Counted from the stretch's first letter, positions 47,853 to 56,623 are shown. The stretch: DNA of 64,000 nucleotides from Hydrogenophaga sp. SL48 (GCF_021729865.1 NZ_CP063400.1:4526001-4590000), one strand, 5' to 3'. Numbers and translations are program-made. The notes: generated from the sequence alone by a model not told the origin.

Positions 47853-49007
47853 TCATCGTTTGAATTTGCCATCACCATCCACGATGGTGATCTCGGCCCA
47901 GGAGCTACCGTGGAAGCGGTCCGGGCCGAAGTTCAGCACGTTGCCACCGAGGGACCAGTTGCGGATGCCCTGGATGCCTTTGATGATGGACTCGGGGGTG
48001 ACGGTGCCGCCCGCGCGCTGCAGGGCTTCGATGAGGAAGCGCGCGCCCAGGTAACCGCCGTACATGCTGTAGCTGACCGTCAGCTTCGCGGCACTGGCCA
48101 GCTGATGGAACTCACGCGCCATCGGATCGACCTGGCGCCAGGGGTAGGGCACGATCTGCGTCATGGCCAGTCCGCGCGCGTCCGCGCCCAGCGCGGTCAC
48201 GGCGCTCGCCGCGACGGACAGGGTGTAGACCGGCACATTGAGCTGGGCCTTGGCGGCTTTGACGAAGGCGGCCACCGACGGTCCGACGGCCACGAGGTAC
48301 ACCGCCTTGGGCTGGGCGGCGGCGAGGTCGGCGACCGCGGCGCTGGCGTTGCTGCCGTCCACCGCCAACGGCGCGATCCGGGTCACCGTCAGGCCCAGCG
48401 CCTTCGCCGTGGCCTCGATCACCGGCTGCATCGACTGGCCGAAGGGGTTGTCCTGCAGCGCGACGCCGATCTCGGTGAGCCGAATCGTGGCGAGGGTGCG
48501 CAGCGCGTGTTCGACCTCGTCCTTGAACGAGGCCTGAGAGGTGAAGAAGCTGGGGTGGGGCTTCAGGCGCAGCACGTGGGCGCCGGTCCAGGCCCCGACC
48601 AGCGGCATGCGCTTTTCCGCGAGGTAGGGCAGCAGGGCGCCGACGCCGGCGGTGCTGCCCAGGCCCGTGAGCGCGACGATGCGGTCTTTGTCCACCAGTT
48701 CGTGCACGTTCCGGACCGTTCGCTCCGTGTCGTAGGCGTCGTCGCGGACCAGCAGCCTGATCGGGCGCCCGCCGATGCCGCCCTTCTGGTTGATGGCGTC
48801 GATCGCCAGCTGCTGGCCGGCCAGCGGTCCCTGGAAGGCCCCGGCCACCGGACCGCTCAGGGGCACGCTCTGTCCGATGAGGATGGCCTTGTCCTGCGCG
48901 CGGGCGGTGCGGCCCAGCGACGCGAGCGCCAGCGCGCCGGAGGCCGCCAGCAGGTGGCGCCGCGGCATCACGGCCAGGCGGGTGTGGGTCGAGGTGTCGG
49001 CGTCCAT
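47853..49007 (-). CDS. ABC transporter substrate-binding protein, branched-chain amino acid type
   Basis: A 384-residue periplasmic binding protein of type I fold. The N-terminus MPRRHLLAASGALALASLG contains a twin Arg and a hydrophobic stretch ending TARAQ, so export may be through Tat. The mature part shows ILIGQSVPLSGPVAG, GQQLAIDAINQKGGIGG and LVRDDAYDTERTVRN, typical of LivK-like receptors for amino acids, urea or aromatic acids. GGAG lies six bases ahead of the chosen ATG; an upstream GTG is possible. No permease or ATPase is nearby, so it is an orphan receptor, coupled to the aldolase gene by a four-base overlap. Confidence 0.88.
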   Translation of the reverse strand: MDADTSTHTRLAVMPRRHLLAASGALALASLGRTARAQDKAILIGQSVPLSGPVAGAFQGPLAGQQLAIDAINQKGGIGGRPIRLLVRDDAYDTERTVRNVHELVDKDRIVALTGLGSTAGVGALLPYLAEKRMPLVGAWTGAHVLRLKPHPSFFTSQASFKDEVEHALRTLATIRLTEIGVALQDNPFGQSMQPVIEATAKALGLTVTRIAPLAVDGSNASAAVADLAAAQPKAVYLVAVGPSVAAFVKAAKAQLNVPVYTLSVAASAVTALGADARGLAMTQIVPYPWRQVDPMAREFHQLASAAKLTVSYSMYGGYLGARFLIEALQRAGGTVTPESIIKGIQGIRNWSLGGNVLNFGPDRFHGSSWAEITIVDGDGKFKR

Positions 49008-49148
49008 GCGTGTCTCCAGCGCCACGTCGGGGGTGCGCGGCTGTGCGACATGGTCGCGCCGACACGGCAGGTGGGCTGTCGCAGGTCGGACAAGTGGAGA
49101 TTCAGAAGGGGGACATGCGACCTCTCAGGCGCGGGTGCCTGACCCCAG

Positions 49149-49224
49149 ATCACGGCGGAACCGGCGCTGCCGGGCCGCTCGTGATGCCCCCTCGGGGGTG
49201 ACGCCGCAGGCGGCGCGGGGGGGT
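49149..49224 (-). repeat. Stop-anchored stem-loop repeat, copy R10
   Basis: Begins at the stop codon of the DUF2892 gene, in its direction. Basal arms ATCACG (49149-49154) and CGTGAT (49180-49185) pair; this word is unique among the copies. Confidence 0.8.
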
Positions 49225-49415
49225 TACTTCTTCATGCTGCAGGTGTTGAAGCCCAGCATCGCGTAGGGCGGGCACCAGCCCATCAGGCCGGTGAGCAGCG
49301 GCACCACGCCGATGTAGCCCCAGAGGCCGATGTTGCCGGTGGCGGCGGCGGCGATGAGGGCCAGGCCGACGACGATGCGCAGGGTGCGGTCGATGCCGCC
49401 GACGTTTTTGGTCAT
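49224..49415 (-). CDS. DUF2892 (YgaP-like membrane domain) protein
   Basis: A 63-residue membrane protein with two helices: RTLRIVVGLALIAAAATG and LWGYIGVVPLLTGLMGWCPP. The opening MTKNVGGIDR and the WCPPYAMLGFNTC end are the DUF2892 signature; the two cysteines may react with sulfane sulfur, as in proteins where this domain is fused to rhodanese. AGGAG precedes the ATG. A consensus CRP-type palindrome lies about 100 bases upstream, overlapping the end of the CRP/FNR gene on the same strand, so this gene is a likely target. Confidence 0.88.
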   Translation of the reverse strand: MTKNVGGIDRTLRIVVGLALIAAAATGNIGLWGYIGVVPLLTGLMGWCPPYAMLGFNTCSMKK

Positions 49416-49512
49416 GTGAATGCTCCTGTGGGAAAAGGGTCTGGGGTCACCGCCTGGCGCTGGGCCAAGCGATGGGCACAGGGGCATTGCACCGTTTTGC
49501 GCGGCGCCGGTC

Positions 49513-49528
49513 TGTGACCGGGGTCACA
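49513..49528. promoter_or_regulatory. Consensus CRP-type palindrome TGTGA-N6-TCACA
   Basis: TGTGACCGGGGTCACA matches the CRP consensus at all ten defined positions. The full dyad TCTGTGACC-GG-GGTCACAGA spans 49511-49530. It overlaps the stop codon of the adjacent CRP/FNR gene and precedes the DUF2892 gene by about 100 bases. Confidence 0.6.
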
Positions 49529-50198
49529 GAGGGATTCGGGCCGGGGAGGCCGGCTGGCCGGCGGCCAGGGAGCGCAGACCGGCGCTGTCGCGGATGGTGA
49601 TGCTCTCGCGCGACAGCTCGACCAGACCGTCGCGTTCGAAGCGGTGCAGCAGCCGGGTGACGATCTCGCGCACCGTGCCCAGCTCGTCGGCCAGGGCCTG
49701 GTGGGTGGTCCTGAGCTGCTGGCCGTGGCCGAGCAGGGCGTTGGCCAGGCGGCTGTCGAGCTTCTGGAAGGCGATGGCCTCGATCAGGCCGGTGAGGTCG
49801 GCCATGCGGGCGGCGAACAGGCCGAGCACGTAGCGGCGGAAGGCCTCGTCGCCCAGGGCGGTCTGGAAGTCGGGGGGCGACATCAGGCAGAGCGTGGTGT
49901 CGCAGGTGGTCACGCCGTGCGCGGTGAGCGGCTGGTCGGCAAACAGGCCGGCAGAAGACACCAGGCACATTTCGCCCGGGGTCACGCGGTAGAGCTCCAG
50001 CTCGCGGCCGTTGGCGGCGCTGCGCGAGACGCGCACCTCACCGGCGAGCACCAGCGGGAAGCCCTGGCAGGGGTCGTTTTCTCGAAACAGCCGGGTGCCC
50101 GCCGGCACGGTCATGGGCATGAGCCGGGCCCGCAGCGGGGCCAGCGCGCCCAATGCCGGGTACAGCGACAGCAGGTCGGACGGGTCGGTGGCGGGCAT
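49524..50198 (-). CDS. Crp/Fnr family transcriptional regulator
   Basis: A 224-residue regulator: cyclic-nucleotide-binding-like domain (about 15-130, with GTRLFRENDPCQGFPLVLAG) and a C-terminal helix-turn-helix (ALADELGTVREIVTRLLHRF). The recognition helix has R-E-x-x-x-R, the residues by which CRP reads TGTGA, rather than the E-x-x-S-R of FNR. The four-cysteine cluster of FNR is absent. A consensus TGTGA-N6-TCACA site lies right at its 3-prime end. The ligand may be cAMP, another effector or redox state of its few Cys. The ATG at 50198 gives the usual length; the frame is open further upstream. Confidence 0.9.
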   Translation of the reverse strand: MPATDPSDLLSLYPALGALAPLRARLMPMTVPAGTRLFRENDPCQGFPLVLAGEVRVSRSAANGRELELYRVTPGEMCLVSSAGLFADQPLTAHGVTTCDTTLCLMSPPDFQTALGDEAFRRYVLGLFAARMADLTGLIEAIAFQKLDSRLANALLGHGQQLRTTHQALADELGTVREIVTRLLHRFERDGLVELSRESITIRDSAGLRSLAAGQPASPARIPL

Positions 50199-50332
50199 CG
50201 GCGCATTGTAGGAGGAGACCCGGCGATGGGGTGGGAGATCCGAACGGCAAGCCAAAGTTCGTTCGAAATATTTGAATGAAGGCTTCAAGGCATTTCACCC
50301 TTGGCACGCGAGGGGCTCCCTACACTGCCGCC

Positions 50333-50890
50333 ATGCCTTCAATTGCCGTCACCCGTTACCACCCGCTGGCCCGCGCGCTGCACTGGCTGTTGGCCCTGGC
50401 CCTGGTGGGCAACTTTGCCCTGGGCCTGTACATGGCCGACCTGCCCTTTTCGCCTGAGCGCCTGCAGTACTACAGCTGGCACAAGTGGGCCGGTGTGTTG
50501 GTGCTCGCTTTCTCGGCAGCCCGTCTGCTCACTCGCCTGATGGCGCCGCCGCCCGCTTTGCCCAAGGCCATCGAGTCGGCGATGCCGGCCTGGCAACGCA
50601 TGGCCCACCACGCCACCCACCACGGCCTGTACCTGCTGTTTTTCGCGGTGCCGCTGCTGGGCTGGGCCTACAGCTCGGCCGCGGGCTTCCCCATCGTGCT
50701 GTTCCGCCTGTGGCAGCTGCCCGACTTCGTGCCGGTGAGCGAGGCGCTGTCTGATGTGCTGAAAGAGCTGCACGAGCTCTCGGCCTTCGCCATGGCCGCC
50801 CTGGTGCTGCTGCACATCGGCGGCGCGCTCAAACACCACTTCATCGACCGCGACGGTCTGCTCCAGCGCATCGGCTTTGGTCGCGGCTGA
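50333..50890 (+). CDS. Cytochrome b561 family protein
   Basis: A 185-residue inner-membrane diheme cytochrome b with four helices. Likely heme ligands are the His in ARALHWLLAL (first helix), SWHKWAG, HHATHHGLYLL and VLLHIGGALKHHF. It moves electrons between quinol and periplasmic acceptors. It is followed after 26 bases by two YceI genes, a common trio in proteobacteria. The gene is divergent from the Crp/Fnr regulator with 134 bases between starts, so it may also be under its control, although no consensus site is seen there. Confidence 0.93.
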   Translation: MPSIAVTRYHPLARALHWLLALALVGNFALGLYMADLPFSPERLQYYSWHKWAGVLVLAFSAARLLTRLMAPPPALPKAIESAMPAWQRMAHHATHHGLYLLFFAVPLLGWAYSSAAGFPIVLFRLWQLPDFVPVSEALSDVLKELHELSAFAMAALVLLHIGGALKHHFIDRDGLLQRIGFGRG

Positions 50891-50916
50891 TCCTTGTTTT
50901 TCAGGAATCTTTGTAC

Positions 50917-51480
50917 ATGAACACCCGTTGGATGCCTTTGGCGCTGGTCGCCGTTAGCTTGTTCCCCTTCGCCGCCCAGGCCCAGCAGGCGCTGATCCCT
51001 GCCCAGAGCGAGGTGACCTTCACCAGCCGCCAGATGGGCGTGCCCGTGGACGGCAAGTTCAAGACCTTCAGCGCCCAGGTGGCGTTCGACCCGGCCAAAC
51101 TGGCGACCAGCAAGATCGCCTTCACGGTGGACACCGGCAGCGCCGACATCAGCCGCGAGGCCAACGCCGAGCTGCCCAAGGCGACCTGGTTCAACGTGGC
51201 GGCTTTCCCCAAGGCGACGTTCGCCTCCAGCAGCATCAAGAAGCTGGATGCCACCAAGTACGAGGTCGCCGGCAAGCTGGCGATCAAGGGCGTGAGCAGC
51301 GACGTGGTCGTGCCGGTGACGCTGGCGCAGAACGGCGCCACCACGGTCGCCTCTGGCGCGTTCCCGATCAAGCGCCTGACCTTCCGCATCGGCGAGAAGG
51401 AATGGGCCGACACCTCGATGGTCGCCGACGAGGTGCAGGTTAAGTTCAAGATCGCCCTCACGGGGGTACCCAAGCTCTGA
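50917..51480 (+). CDS. YceI family periplasmic protein (first copy)
   Basis: A 187-residue lipocalin-like periplasmic protein that probably binds a polyprenyl or other long lipid. Signal peptide to AAQAQ near residue 23; mature part has SEVTFTSRQMGVPVDGKFKT, FTVDTGSAD and KGVSSDVVVPVTL. A TTG two codons earlier is possible but the ATG fits the AGGAA ribosome site better. Second gene of the cytochrome b561-YceI-YceI operon. This copy has the shorter VPVDGKF version of the family start, unlike the next one. Confidence 0.92.
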   Translation: MNTRWMPLALVAVSLFPFAAQAQQALIPAQSEVTFTSRQMGVPVDGKFKTFSAQVAFDPAKLATSKIAFTVDTGSADISREANAELPKATWFNVAAFPKATFASSSIKKLDATKYEVAGKLAIKGVSSDVVVPVTLAQNGATTVASGAFPIKRLTFRIGEKEWADTSMVADEVQVKFKIALTGVPKL

Positions 51481-51528
51481 TCCGTTTCTGTTTTCCGTTT
51501 CCCCAACCCTTTTGACTGGATTCATCCC

Positions 51529-52101
51529 ATGCGCATTTCCCTGACCCTGCTGGCCGCGGCCGCCGTTCTGTCCACCGCTGGCATCGCCCAGGCCGCCGAC
51601 TACGCGATCGACCCGACGCACACCTTCGCGACCTTCGAGATCGGCCACATGGGCGCGACCACGAACCGCGCCCGCTTCGATAAGAAGGACGGCAAGATCA
51701 GCTTCGACAAGGCCGCCAAGACCGGCAAGGTCGACATCAGCTTCGAGACCGCTTCGGTGAACTCCGGCACCGCCATGTTCGACAAGCACCTGCAGAGCGC
51801 CGAGATCCTGGACGCCGCCAAGTACCCCAAGGCCCAGTTCGTCTCCAGCAAGTTCGTCTTCACCGGCGACAAGGTCAGCGCGGTCGAAGGCAACCTGACG
51901 CTGCTGGGCAAGACCCAGCCCGTGACCCTGAAGGCCAACCAGTTCAACTGCTACGAGAGCCCCATGCTCAAGCGCGAAGTCTGTGGCGGCGACTTTGAAA
52001 CCACCATCGATCGCACCGCCTTCGGCGTGAACTACGGCATCGACTGGGGTTTCCCGAAGAACGTGCGCCTGGTGCTGCAGGTCGAAGCCGTAAAGCAGTA
52101 A
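51529..52101 (+). CDS. YceI family periplasmic protein (second copy)
   Basis: A 190-residue YceI protein with signal to AQAAD and the classical DYAIDPTHTFATFEIGHMG start. Two cysteines (FNCYESP and REVCGGDF) may form a disulfide. It shares the fold but little sequence with the preceding copy, so the pair is an old duplication. YceI proteins carry isoprenoid lipids in the periplasm and may give cytochrome b561 its quinone-like partner; that is inference from the conserved operon. Repeat R11 starts two bases after its stop. Confidence 0.93.
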   Translation: MRISLTLLAAAAVLSTAGIAQAADYAIDPTHTFATFEIGHMGATTNRARFDKKDGKISFDKAAKTGKVDISFETASVNSGTAMFDKHLQSAEILDAAKYPKAQFVSSKFVFTGDKVSAVEGNLTLLGKTQPVTLKANQFNCYESPMLKREVCGGDFETTIDRTAFGVNYGIDWGFPKNVRLVLQVEAVKQ

Positions 52102-52102
52102 G

Positions 52103-52184
52103 ACCCCCCTGCGCCGCTTCGCGGCTTCCCCCCTGGGAGGGGGGACCACGCCCTGTGGCCCGGCGGAGCCGGTTCCACGGCGTG
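52103..52184 (+). repeat. Stop-anchored stem-loop repeat, copy R11
   Basis: Begins two bases after the stop of the second YceI gene. Basal arms CACGCC (52147-52152) and GGCGTG (52179-52184) pair. The first half shows GCCGC-TTC-GCGGC inside a C-run and G-run that can also pair. Confidence 0.85.
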
Positions 52185-52238
52185 TGCTGGGTGGGGCACT
52201 CGCCTCCGGTGAGGCTTGTTTCGCAGTGCTGTTTGTTC

Positions 52239-52260
52239 AAGGCCCGCTCGTGCGGGCCTT
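52239..52260. terminator. Hairpin between convergent YceI and YkgJ genes
   Basis: AAGGCCCGC-TCGT-GCGGGCCTT, symmetrical, with short T and A runs on either side. It lies 2 bases from the end of the YkgJ-type gene and 137 bases after the YceI gene; a weak bidirectional terminator. Confidence 0.6.
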
Positions 52261-52262
52261 TG

Positions 52263-52541
52263 TCATGGGCGGGTGGCTTGCTCCAGGCGCTCCAGGAAAT
52301 GCAGCGCGTGTTCGCGGGTGTCGCCGCACATCTCCCGGCTGGGCGGCAGTGATCCGCACACCTTCGGCCGCTCGGGCCGGCCGAACAGGCGGCAGCGCAG
52401 GGCCTCGTCCAGGTGCGGGCAGGGAACCCCTGCCGGTTTGCCGCCCGGAAGGCCCGGCATCGGGCTGCTGATGGACGGCGCGATGCAGCAGGCGGCGCAG
52501 CCGGGTCGGCAGGCGAGGGTGGGTGCGGAAGTTGCTGGCAT
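52263..52541 (-). CDS. YkgJ family cysteine cluster protein
   Basis: A 92-residue protein with eight cysteines: CRPGCAACCIAPS, VPCPHL, RCRLF, KVCGSL and MCGD. The CxxxCxxCC start and spacing are those of the YkgJ (Fe/Zn-chelating) family. Members occur next to many unrelated genes; some modify or load metal proteins. It overlaps no other gene, and its promoter must lie in the 110 bases before mprF on the opposite strand. Function unknown. Confidence 0.85.
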   Translation of the reverse strand: MPATSAPTLACRPGCAACCIAPSISSPMPGLPGGKPAGVPCPHLDEALRCRLFGRPERPKVCGSLPPSREMCGDTREHALHFLERLEQATRP

Positions 52542-52657
52542 GGCACCCGATTGTCATGGGTTCACCGCGGGTCGGGCGCTACACTCGGCCGCCGGCTTGA
52601 GATTCGGGTGGGCCTGCCGATGACCCTCTGTACCCGCTCGATGCCCCGGCCCACCCC

Positions 52658-55225
52658 GTGAAGATCCCCACCCCAGAACTGCTGATTGCGCAACTGACCC
52701 GTTGGCGCATCTGGATGTACGCCGCGCTCGCCTTGCTGCTGGGCGCCCTGCTGGTGCAGGCGGCGCACAAGGTGATGGTGGAGCTGAGCTACGGCGCCAT
52801 CGTCGAGGCGGTGCGCGGCACGCCGCCGGCCACCCTGCTGCTGTCGGTGCTGGCCACGGCGCTGAGCTTTCTGGCGCTGACCTTTTACGACCGCTCCGCC
52901 CTGCGGTACGCGGGCGCCCGGCTGCCCTACCGGGTGGTCGCCGAAACCTCTTTCATCGCCTATGCGCTGTCCAACACCATGGGGCTGGGCGTGCTCACGG
53001 GCGGTGCGGTGCGCATGCGCCTGTATGGCGCGGCGGGGCTGGAGGCGGGGCTGATCACCCGCGCCATCGCGTTCAACGCCATCGGTTTCACCATCGGCAT
53101 CGTGGTGGTGGGGGCGGCCTCGCTGGTGTGGGGCGCCGGTGCGGTGGCGGCCATGGTGGGGCTGTCGGCCGGGCTGCTGAAGGCCCTGGGTGTGGCGGTG
53201 CTGGTCGCCGCTGCGGTTTTTGTGGGCATGTGCCGTGGCGGGGGTGACGACCTGCGCCTGGCGGGCTGGTCGCTGCGCCTGCCCAGTGCGTCCATCGCCG
53301 CCCAGCAGCTGCTGATCTCGGCCGTGGACGTGGTGGCGGCGGCGGCGGCGCTGTGGTTCCTGCTGCCCGAGGGGGCGATCGGCTTCCCGGCCTTCGTGGG
53401 TTTCTATTCGCTGGCCATCGCCCTGGGCGTGATCAGCCACGTGCCGGGAGGCCTGGGGGTGTTCGAGTCGGTGATGCTGCTGGCCCTGGGCCAGCAGGTG
53501 CCGCCCCACCAGCTGGTGAGCGCGCTGGTGCTGTACCGCGCGGTGTACCACCTGCTGCCGTTGGTGCTGGCGCTGGGCTTGCTGGTGCTGTCCGAGCTGC
53601 AGCGCGGTGCCGCCACGCCGGTGGTGCGGGCGGCGGCGAGTTTGTCGCCGCTGCTGCTCTCGGCGTTCACCTTTGTGGTCGGCGTGATGCTCCTGGTGTC
53701 GGGCGTGACGCCGGCCAATGAAGACGCGACCGCGTTGCTCGCGCAGCTCATGCCGCTGCCCATCGTCGAAGCGGCCCACTTTCTGGGCAGCATCATCGGG
53801 CTGGCGCTGCTGTTCGTGGCCCGGGGCATGTTCCTGCGGCTCGACGCGTCGTGGTGGGTGGGCCTGATCCTCGCGCTGGTGAGCCTGGTGCTTTGCCTGC
53901 CCAAGGGCATCGCGGTGTCCGAGGCGGTGCTGCTCAGCGTGCTGACGGCGAGCCTGGCGCTGTCGCGCCGGCAGTTCAACCGCAAGGCGGCGCTGTTTTC
54001 GCAGGCCTTCACGGGCGGCTGGCTGGCCGCGGTGGCGGTGGTGGTGGCGGCCACCGGTGCCCTGCTGTTCTTTGTCTACCGCGACGTCGCCTACGTGAAC
54101 CAGGTCTGGTGGCAGTTCGCGTTCGACGGCCACGCGCCGCGCTCGCTGCGGGCCATGGTGGCGGTGGCGCTGATGGCGTTTTTCGTGGCTCTGGTCCAGC
54201 TGCTGCGCCGGCCCCATCCGGCGCTCATCAAACCCAGCGCCGGTGCACTGGACCAGGCCGCGCGCATCGTGCGCGCGCAGGGGTCGGCGGGCGCGGGGCT
54301 GGTGATGATGGGCGACAAGAGCCTGATGGTCTCCGAGTCGCAGCGGGCATTTGTCATGTTCGGCCGGCGTGGCCGCTCCTGGGTAGCGCTGTACGATCCG
54401 GTGGGGCCCGCGAGCGAGTGGCCCGAGCTGGTGTGGCGCTTCGTCGAGCAGGCCCGCGAGTCCGGCGGGCGGGCGGCGTTTTACCAGGTGCGCCCCGAGG
54501 CGCTGCCGGTCTACCTGGACGCCGGTCTGCGCGTCTACAAGCTGGGCGAGTGCGCCCTGGTGGACCTGCCCGGCTTCAGCCTGCAGGGCAAGCCCCGCGC
54601 CAACCTGCGCCACGGCGTGGCGCGTGCGCAGCGCGAAGGCCTGTGTTTCGAGGTGCTGGCGCCCGGCGCGGTGGCGCCGGTGTTCGACGAGTTGCAGGCG
54701 ATTTCGGACGCCTGGCTGAACGACCACAACACGGCCGAAAAGGCCTTTTCGCTCGGCGCGTTCCAGCGCGACTATGTGCTGGGCCAGCCGGTCGCGCTGG
54801 TGCGTCAGGCGGGGCGGGCGGTGGCGTTTGCCACCCTGATGTGCACCGACCAGAAGATCGAAGCCAGCGTGGACCTGATGCGCCAGCTGCCCGATGCGCC
54901 GCGCAGTTCGATGGATTTCCTGTTTGCCCAGGTGATCCTGCACTTCCAGGCCCAGGGCTTCCAGCGCTTCAACCTCGGCATGGTGCCGCTGTCGGGCATG
55001 GCCCAGCACCCGCTGGCGCCCCACTGGCAGCGCCTGGCGCGCCTGCTCTTCAACCACGGCGAAAACTTCTACAACTTCCAGGGCCTGCGCGCCTTCAAGG
55101 CGAAGTTCGATCCGGTCTGGGAGCCGCGTTACCTTACCGCGCCGGGCGGGCTGGCGCCCTTCATCATCCTCACCGACATCGCCGCCCTGATCGCCGGTGG
55201 CTTCCGACGGGTCATGTCCAAATGA
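52658..55225 (+). CDS. mprF: Lysylphosphatidylglycerol synthase/flippase MprF (LpiA type)
   Basis: An 855-residue membrane enzyme. About fourteen hydrophobic helices in the first 540 residues form the flippase, with SNTMGLGVLTGGAVRMRLYG and SHVPGGLGVFESVMLL as family motifs. The C-terminal DUF2156 transferase domain (about 560-850) contains KSLMVSESQRAFVMFG, GYSR-like GAFQRDYVLG, SMDFLF and NLGMVPLSGM. It adds lysine or another aminoacyl group from tRNA to phosphatidylglycerol, lowering surface charge. The start is GTG; no in-frame ATG is near. The next gene, acvB, overlaps the stop as ATGA, as in the Agrobacterium lpiA-acvB pair. Confidence 0.94.
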   Translation: MKIPTPELLIAQLTRWRIWMYAALALLLGALLVQAAHKVMVELSYGAIVEAVRGTPPATLLLSVLATALSFLALTFYDRSALRYAGARLPYRVVAETSFIAYALSNTMGLGVLTGGAVRMRLYGAAGLEAGLITRAIAFNAIGFTIGIVVVGAASLVWGAGAVAAMVGLSAGLLKALGVAVLVAAAVFVGMCRGGGDDLRLAGWSLRLPSASIAAQQLLISAVDVVAAAAALWFLLPEGAIGFPAFVGFYSLAIALGVISHVPGGLGVFESVMLLALGQQVPPHQLVSALVLYRAVYHLLPLVLALGLLVLSELQRGAATPVVRAAASLSPLLLSAFTFVVGVMLLVSGVTPANEDATALLAQLMPLPIVEAAHFLGSIIGLALLFVARGMFLRLDASWWVGLILALVSLVLCLPKGIAVSEAVLLSVLTASLALSRRQFNRKAALFSQAFTGGWLAAVAVVVAATGALLFFVYRDVAYVNQVWWQFAFDGHAPRSLRAMVAVALMAFFVALVQLLRRPHPALIKPSAGALDQAARIVRAQGSAGAGLVMMGDKSLMVSESQRAFVMFGRRGRSWVALYDPVGPASEWPELVWRFVEQARESGGRAAFYQVRPEALPVYLDAGLRVYKLGECALVDLPGFSLQGKPRANLRHGVARAQREGLCFEVLAPGAVAPVFDELQAISDAWLNDHNTAEKAFSLGAFQRDYVLGQPVALVRQAGRAVAFATLMCTDQKIEASVDLMRQLPDAPRSSMDFLFAQVILHFQAQGFQRFNLGMVPLSGMAQHPLAPHWQRLARLLFNHGENFYNFQGLRAFKAKFDPVWEPRYLTAPGGLAPFIILTDIAALIAGGFRRVMSK

Positions 55226-56619
55226 ACACCTTTGCCACCGCCTTGCTGGCGTTTTGTTGTGCACTGAGCGCGCCGGGTCTGGCCCAGGCGCAGGAAAAAA
55301 TCTCGCACGGCCGCTTCAAGGACGTGCAGCTCTACCGCCCCAAGGGCGAGGTGAAGTCGTTCGCCATCCTGCTCTCCGGCGAAGCGGGCTGGACGCCCGC
55401 CATGACCGCGATGACCAAGCCGCTGGTGGAGCAGGGCGCGGTCGTGGCGGGTGTGAACACGCCGCAGCTGCTGGCGCTGCTGGAGAAAGACGGCGGCGAC
55501 TGCGCGCTGCCCGACGGCGATTTCGAGAACCTCTCACACTTCCTGCAGGGCTACGCGCAGCTGCGGGCCTACTACCCGCCGCTGCTGGTGGGGCAGGGCT
55601 CGGGCGCCAGCCTGGCCTACGCCTTGAACGCCCAGGCGCCCGAAGGCACTTTCGGCGGCGTCCTGTCGGCGGGCTTCTGCCCCGAGCTGGTGTTTGCCAA
55701 GCCCTTGTGCAAGGGCGATGGGGTTCATTTCAGGCAGAGTAGCGACAAGCGTGCGCTCACTCTGCTGCCTGCTGGCAAGCTGCGGGCGCCGTGGATCGCC
55801 CTGCACGGCAGTGACGACAAGGTGTGCGAGGCCAGGGCCGCCCAGGCCTTCGTGGCCCAGGTGCCCGGGGCCGAGCTCGTGCCGCTGCCGGGGGCCATCG
55901 AACACGGTGTGCTGTCCGGCAAGGGTGCGCTGCCGGCTTACCAGGCCGCCTACCGCCAGCTCGCGGCGGGGGTGGTGGTCAAGCCGCAGGGCGCTGGCAG
56001 CGACATCGCCGATCTGCCGCTGGTGGAGGTGCCGTCCAGCGTGCCGTCCGACGTGTTTGCGGTGCTGGTGTCGGGGGACGGCGGCTGGGCCGGCCTGGAC
56101 AAGAAGGTGGCCGCTGTCATGGCCGCGCGCGGCGTGCCGGTGGTCGGGCTGGACTCGCTGCGCTATTTCTGGAAGCTGCGCACGCCTCAGGGGCTGGCCA
56201 CCGACATGGACCGCCTGTTGCGCCATTACGCCGGGCAGTGGAAGAAGAGCCGGGTGGTGCTGGTCGGCTACTCCCAGGGGGCCGACGTGCTGCCGTTCGC
56301 GCTGAACCGGCTGTCCAGCGCCTCCCGAAGCCTGGTGGTGCACACGGTGCTGATCGGGCCGGGCGAGAAGGCCTCGTTCGAGTTCAAGCTGTCCAACTGG
56401 GTGGTGCGCAACCACCTGGGCACGCGGCTCAAGCCCGAGCTGGCCAGCCTGTCGGCCGCCACCACCACCTGCCTCTACGGCAGCGACGACCGCGACACCA
56501 TCTGCCCCACGACCCCGACCGAACTCGTGACCCCGGTGCAGCTCAAGGGCGACCACCACTTCGGCGGCAACTACGAGCTGCTGGCCGAGCAAATATTGCA
56601 ACAAGCCAAGGTGCCTTAG
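55222..56619 (+). CDS. acvB: AcvB/VirJ family protein, putative lysylphosphatidylglycerol hydrolase
   Basis: A 465-residue periplasmic protein with signal to LAQAQ near residue 26. It holds two alpha/beta-hydrolase halves: an N-terminal one (VGQGSGASLAYAL) that seems degenerate and a C-terminal VirJ domain with nucleophile Ser in VGYSQGADVLPF and His in GDHHFGGNY. Paired cysteines are seen near TTTCLYGSDDRDTIC. In Agrobacterium AcvB removes the lysyl group from Lys-PG made by LpiA, and the coupled order here (mprF then acvB) matches. Synthesis and removal in one operon gives adjustable membrane charge. Confidence 0.9.
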   Translation: MNTFATALLAFCCALSAPGLAQAQEKISHGRFKDVQLYRPKGEVKSFAILLSGEAGWTPAMTAMTKPLVEQGAVVAGVNTPQLLALLEKDGGDCALPDGDFENLSHFLQGYAQLRAYYPPLLVGQGSGASLAYALNAQAPEGTFGGVLSAGFCPELVFAKPLCKGDGVHFRQSSDKRALTLLPAGKLRAPWIALHGSDDKVCEARAAQAFVAQVPGAELVPLPGAIEHGVLSGKGALPAYQAAYRQLAAGVVVKPQGAGSDIADLPLVEVPSSVPSDVFAVLVSGDGGWAGLDKKVAAVMAARGVPVVGLDSLRYFWKLRTPQGLATDMDRLLRHYAGQWKKSRVVLVGYSQGADVLPFALNRLSSASRSLVVHTVLIGPGEKASFEFKLSNWVVRNHLGTRLKPELASLSAATTTCLYGSDDRDTICPTTPTELVTPVQLKGDHHFGGNYELLAEQILQQAKVP

Positions 56620-56623
56620 ACCG

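Noticed and set aside
50300..50330. TTGGCACGCGAGGGGC as a sigma-54 promoter before cytochrome b561
   Set aside because: The minus-24-like TGGCACG is present but the minus-12 TTGC is missing at the required distance.
52562..55264. 900-codon open frame on the minus strand across mprF
   Set aside because: It mirrors the mprF coding frame; the product is rich in Arg, His and Gln with no domain pattern, as expected for antisense of GC-rich codons.
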